NCBI RefSeq assembly: GCF_015706575.1
Contig: NW_024037074.1
Location: 14,807,334-14,871,333 of the forward strand
Source of the DNA: Patiria miniata
Lineage: Eukaryota > Echinodermata > Asteroidea > Valvatida > Asterinidae
Reading direction: 5' to 3'
Length of the DNA stretch: 64,000 bases
Made by a program: the position numbers and the translations under genes. The notes under the pieces are model-generated. The model saw only the letters and a program-made list of their open reading frames with translations, searched no databases and was not told the origin of the DNA. This document shows, piece after piece, positions 62,501 through 64,000 of this stretch; the first letter of the stretch is position 1; each line of letters starts with the position of its first letter.

Positions 62501-64000
62501 TGAATGATGCTCCCCTTCCATTAAGAGTCATTTCTGCGAAGTTTAAAGAAAAGTCATTTTTTTGGCCAAATTTGATCAAAAAGTAAGGTTAACCCCTTGC
62601 AATTTTTTTCAATTTTGGCCGAAAAATGAAATTGCTCGAAACTTTCTGGAAAGATGCATAAGGGATCCTAGAACGCATTTCGACTCGATTTCTGGAGAAA
62701 AGTGCCTTTAAAAAGAATTAATGTGTCAATATTTGGGGGCAAAATCAGTCCAAATTATTAATGTTTTCTCCAAAAATGTTCCGTTTTTTACCCTAATCTT
62801 CGAAATTATAGCTGTCTCAATACTGAATGATGCTCCCCTTCCATCAAGAGTCATTTCTGCGAAGTTTAAAGAAAAGTCATTTTTTGGCCAAATTTGATCA
62901 AAAAGTAAGGTTAACCCCTTGCAATTTTTTTCAATTTTGGCCAAAAAATGAAAATGCTCCAAACTTTCTAAAAAGATGCGTAAGGGATCCTAGAACGCAT
63001 TTCGACTCGATTTCTGGAGAAAAGTGCCATTAAAAGGAAATAATGCGTCAATATTTGGGGGCAAAATCAGTCCAAATTATTAATGTTTTCTCAAAAGATG
63101 TTTCTTTTTTTTACCCTAATCTTCGAAATTATTGCTGTCTCAATACTGAATGATGCTCCCCTTCCATTAAGAGTCATTTCTGCGAAGTTTAAAGAAAAGT
63201 CATTTTTTTGGCCAAATTTGATCAAAAAGTAAGGTTAACCCCTTGCAATTTTTTTCAATTTTGGCCGAAAAATGAAATTGCTCGAAACTTTCTGGAAAGA
63301 TGCATAAGGGATCCTAGAACGCATATCGACTCGATTTCTGGAGAAAAGTGCCTTTAAAAAGAATTAATGTGTCAATATTTGGGGGCAAAATCTGTCAAAA
63401 TTATTAATGTTTTCTCCAAAAATGTTCCGTTTTTTACCCTAATCTTCGAAATTATAGCTGTCTCAATACTGAATGATGCTCCCCTTCCATCAAGAGTCAT
63501 TTCTGCGAAGTTTAAAGAAAAGTCATTTTTTGGCCAAATTTGATCAAAAAGTAAGGTTAACCCCTTGCAATTTTTCTCAAATTTGCCCAAAAAATGAAAA
63601 TGCTCCAAACTTTCTAAAAAGATGCGTTAGGGATCCTAGAACGCATTTCGACTCGATTTCTGGAGAAAAGTGCCTTTAAAAGGAAATAATGCGTCAATAT
63701 TTGGGGGCAAAATCAGTCCAAATTATTAATGTTTTCTCCAAAAATGTTCCGTTTTTTACCCAAATTTCGAAATTATAGCTGTCTCAATACTGAATGATGC
63801 TCCCCTTCCATCAAGAGTCATTTATGCGAAGTTTAAAGAAAAGTAATTTTTTGGCCAAATTTGATCAAAAAGTAAGGTTAACCCCTTGCAATTTTTTCAA
63901 TTTTGGCCGAAAAATGAAAATGCTCCAAACTTTCTAAAAAGATGCGTAAGGGATCCTAGAACGCATTTCGACTCGATTTCTGGAGAAAAGTGCCATTAAA
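50501..64000. repeat. AT-rich satellite array, ~322-bp monomer, ~42 copies, A/B dimer organisation, runs off the window
   Basis: One unit of about 321-325 bp repeats head to tail from about 50501 to the window end. Landmarks in every unit are CGAAATTATAGCTGTCTCAA, CCCCTTCCATCAAGAGTCAT, AAGGTTAACCCCTTGCAATT and AAGGGATCCTAGAACGCATT. Two variants differ at one diagnostic site: A has CTTTCTGGAAAGATGCATAA and B has CTTTCTAAAAAGATGCGTAA. By eye the order is largely A-B-A-B, making a higher-order unit of about 645 bp, with local AA or BB steps. Units at the left end (50501-51500) are the most diverged. Frames of 62-103 codons recur on both strands once per unit and are by-products of the repeat. 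Confidence 0.97.

Noticed and set aside
50566-64000. Recurring 62-103-codon frames on both strands of the satellite, with near-identical translations (MMLPFHQESFL..., MEHFHFLAKIEK...)
   Set aside because: They repeat with the satellite period on both strands, end at repeat-borne stops and have no splice or start context. They are by-products of sequence identity, not a gene family.
1-64000. Retrovirus-like, LTR, Polinton or LINE coding remains
   Set aside because: No reverse transcriptase, integrase, capsid or long terminal repeat pattern was recognised in any frame.

Overview
This is animal (metazoan) DNA. The genes are split by spliced introns with GT..AG borders, lie far apart, and sit in AT-rich sequence full of short repeats. 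The genes (an HNK-1/chondroitin-type sulfotransferase pair, SLC35B1, a soluble one-domain ACE), the tRNA-derived SINEs and the frequent TAGGCCTA octamer suggest a marine invertebrate deuterostome such as an echinoderm, hemichordate or amphioxus. That placement is inference. No bacterial operons, CRISPR arrays, rRNA genes, or reverse transcriptase or retrovirus-like coding remains were seen.

Layout. 1-2857: no gene, one small foldback element. 2884-6430 (+): a three-exon Golgi carbohydrate sulfotransferase. 7033-7262: a SINE. 8797-14800 (+): seven-exon SLC35B1, whose introns hold several palindromic or terminal-inverted-repeat (TIR) elements. 14801-18344: its 3' flank, with diverged tandem repeats and a small element that has a 10-bp target duplication. 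18345-21564 (-): a second sulfotransferase with the same exon plan as the first, tail to tail with SLC35B1. 21581-40682: about 19 kb with no confident gene, apart from one convincing but unidentified 3'-terminal exon at 25524-25726; it also holds hairpins, SINE-like heads and simple repeats. 40683-48117 (+): an eleven-exon, single-domain, apparently secreted angiotensin-converting-enzyme-like peptidase with its zinc site intact. 50501 to the window end: about 42 copies of a roughly 322-bp satellite, mostly arranged as alternating A/B dimers of about 645 bp, running off the right edge.

How the genes relate. The two sulfotransferases are type II Golgi enzymes that move sulfate from PAPS onto glycans, and they look like a local duplication because intron positions and phases match. 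SLC35B1, between them, is an ER nucleotide/nucleotide-sugar transporter family member. All three act in the secretory pathway, but nothing in the sequence shows co-regulation. ACE is functionally separate. The most notable structures are the satellite array with its degenerate left edge, the family of palindromes and TIRs inside SLC35B1 introns, and the upstream ORF that overlaps the start codon of the first sulfotransferase.
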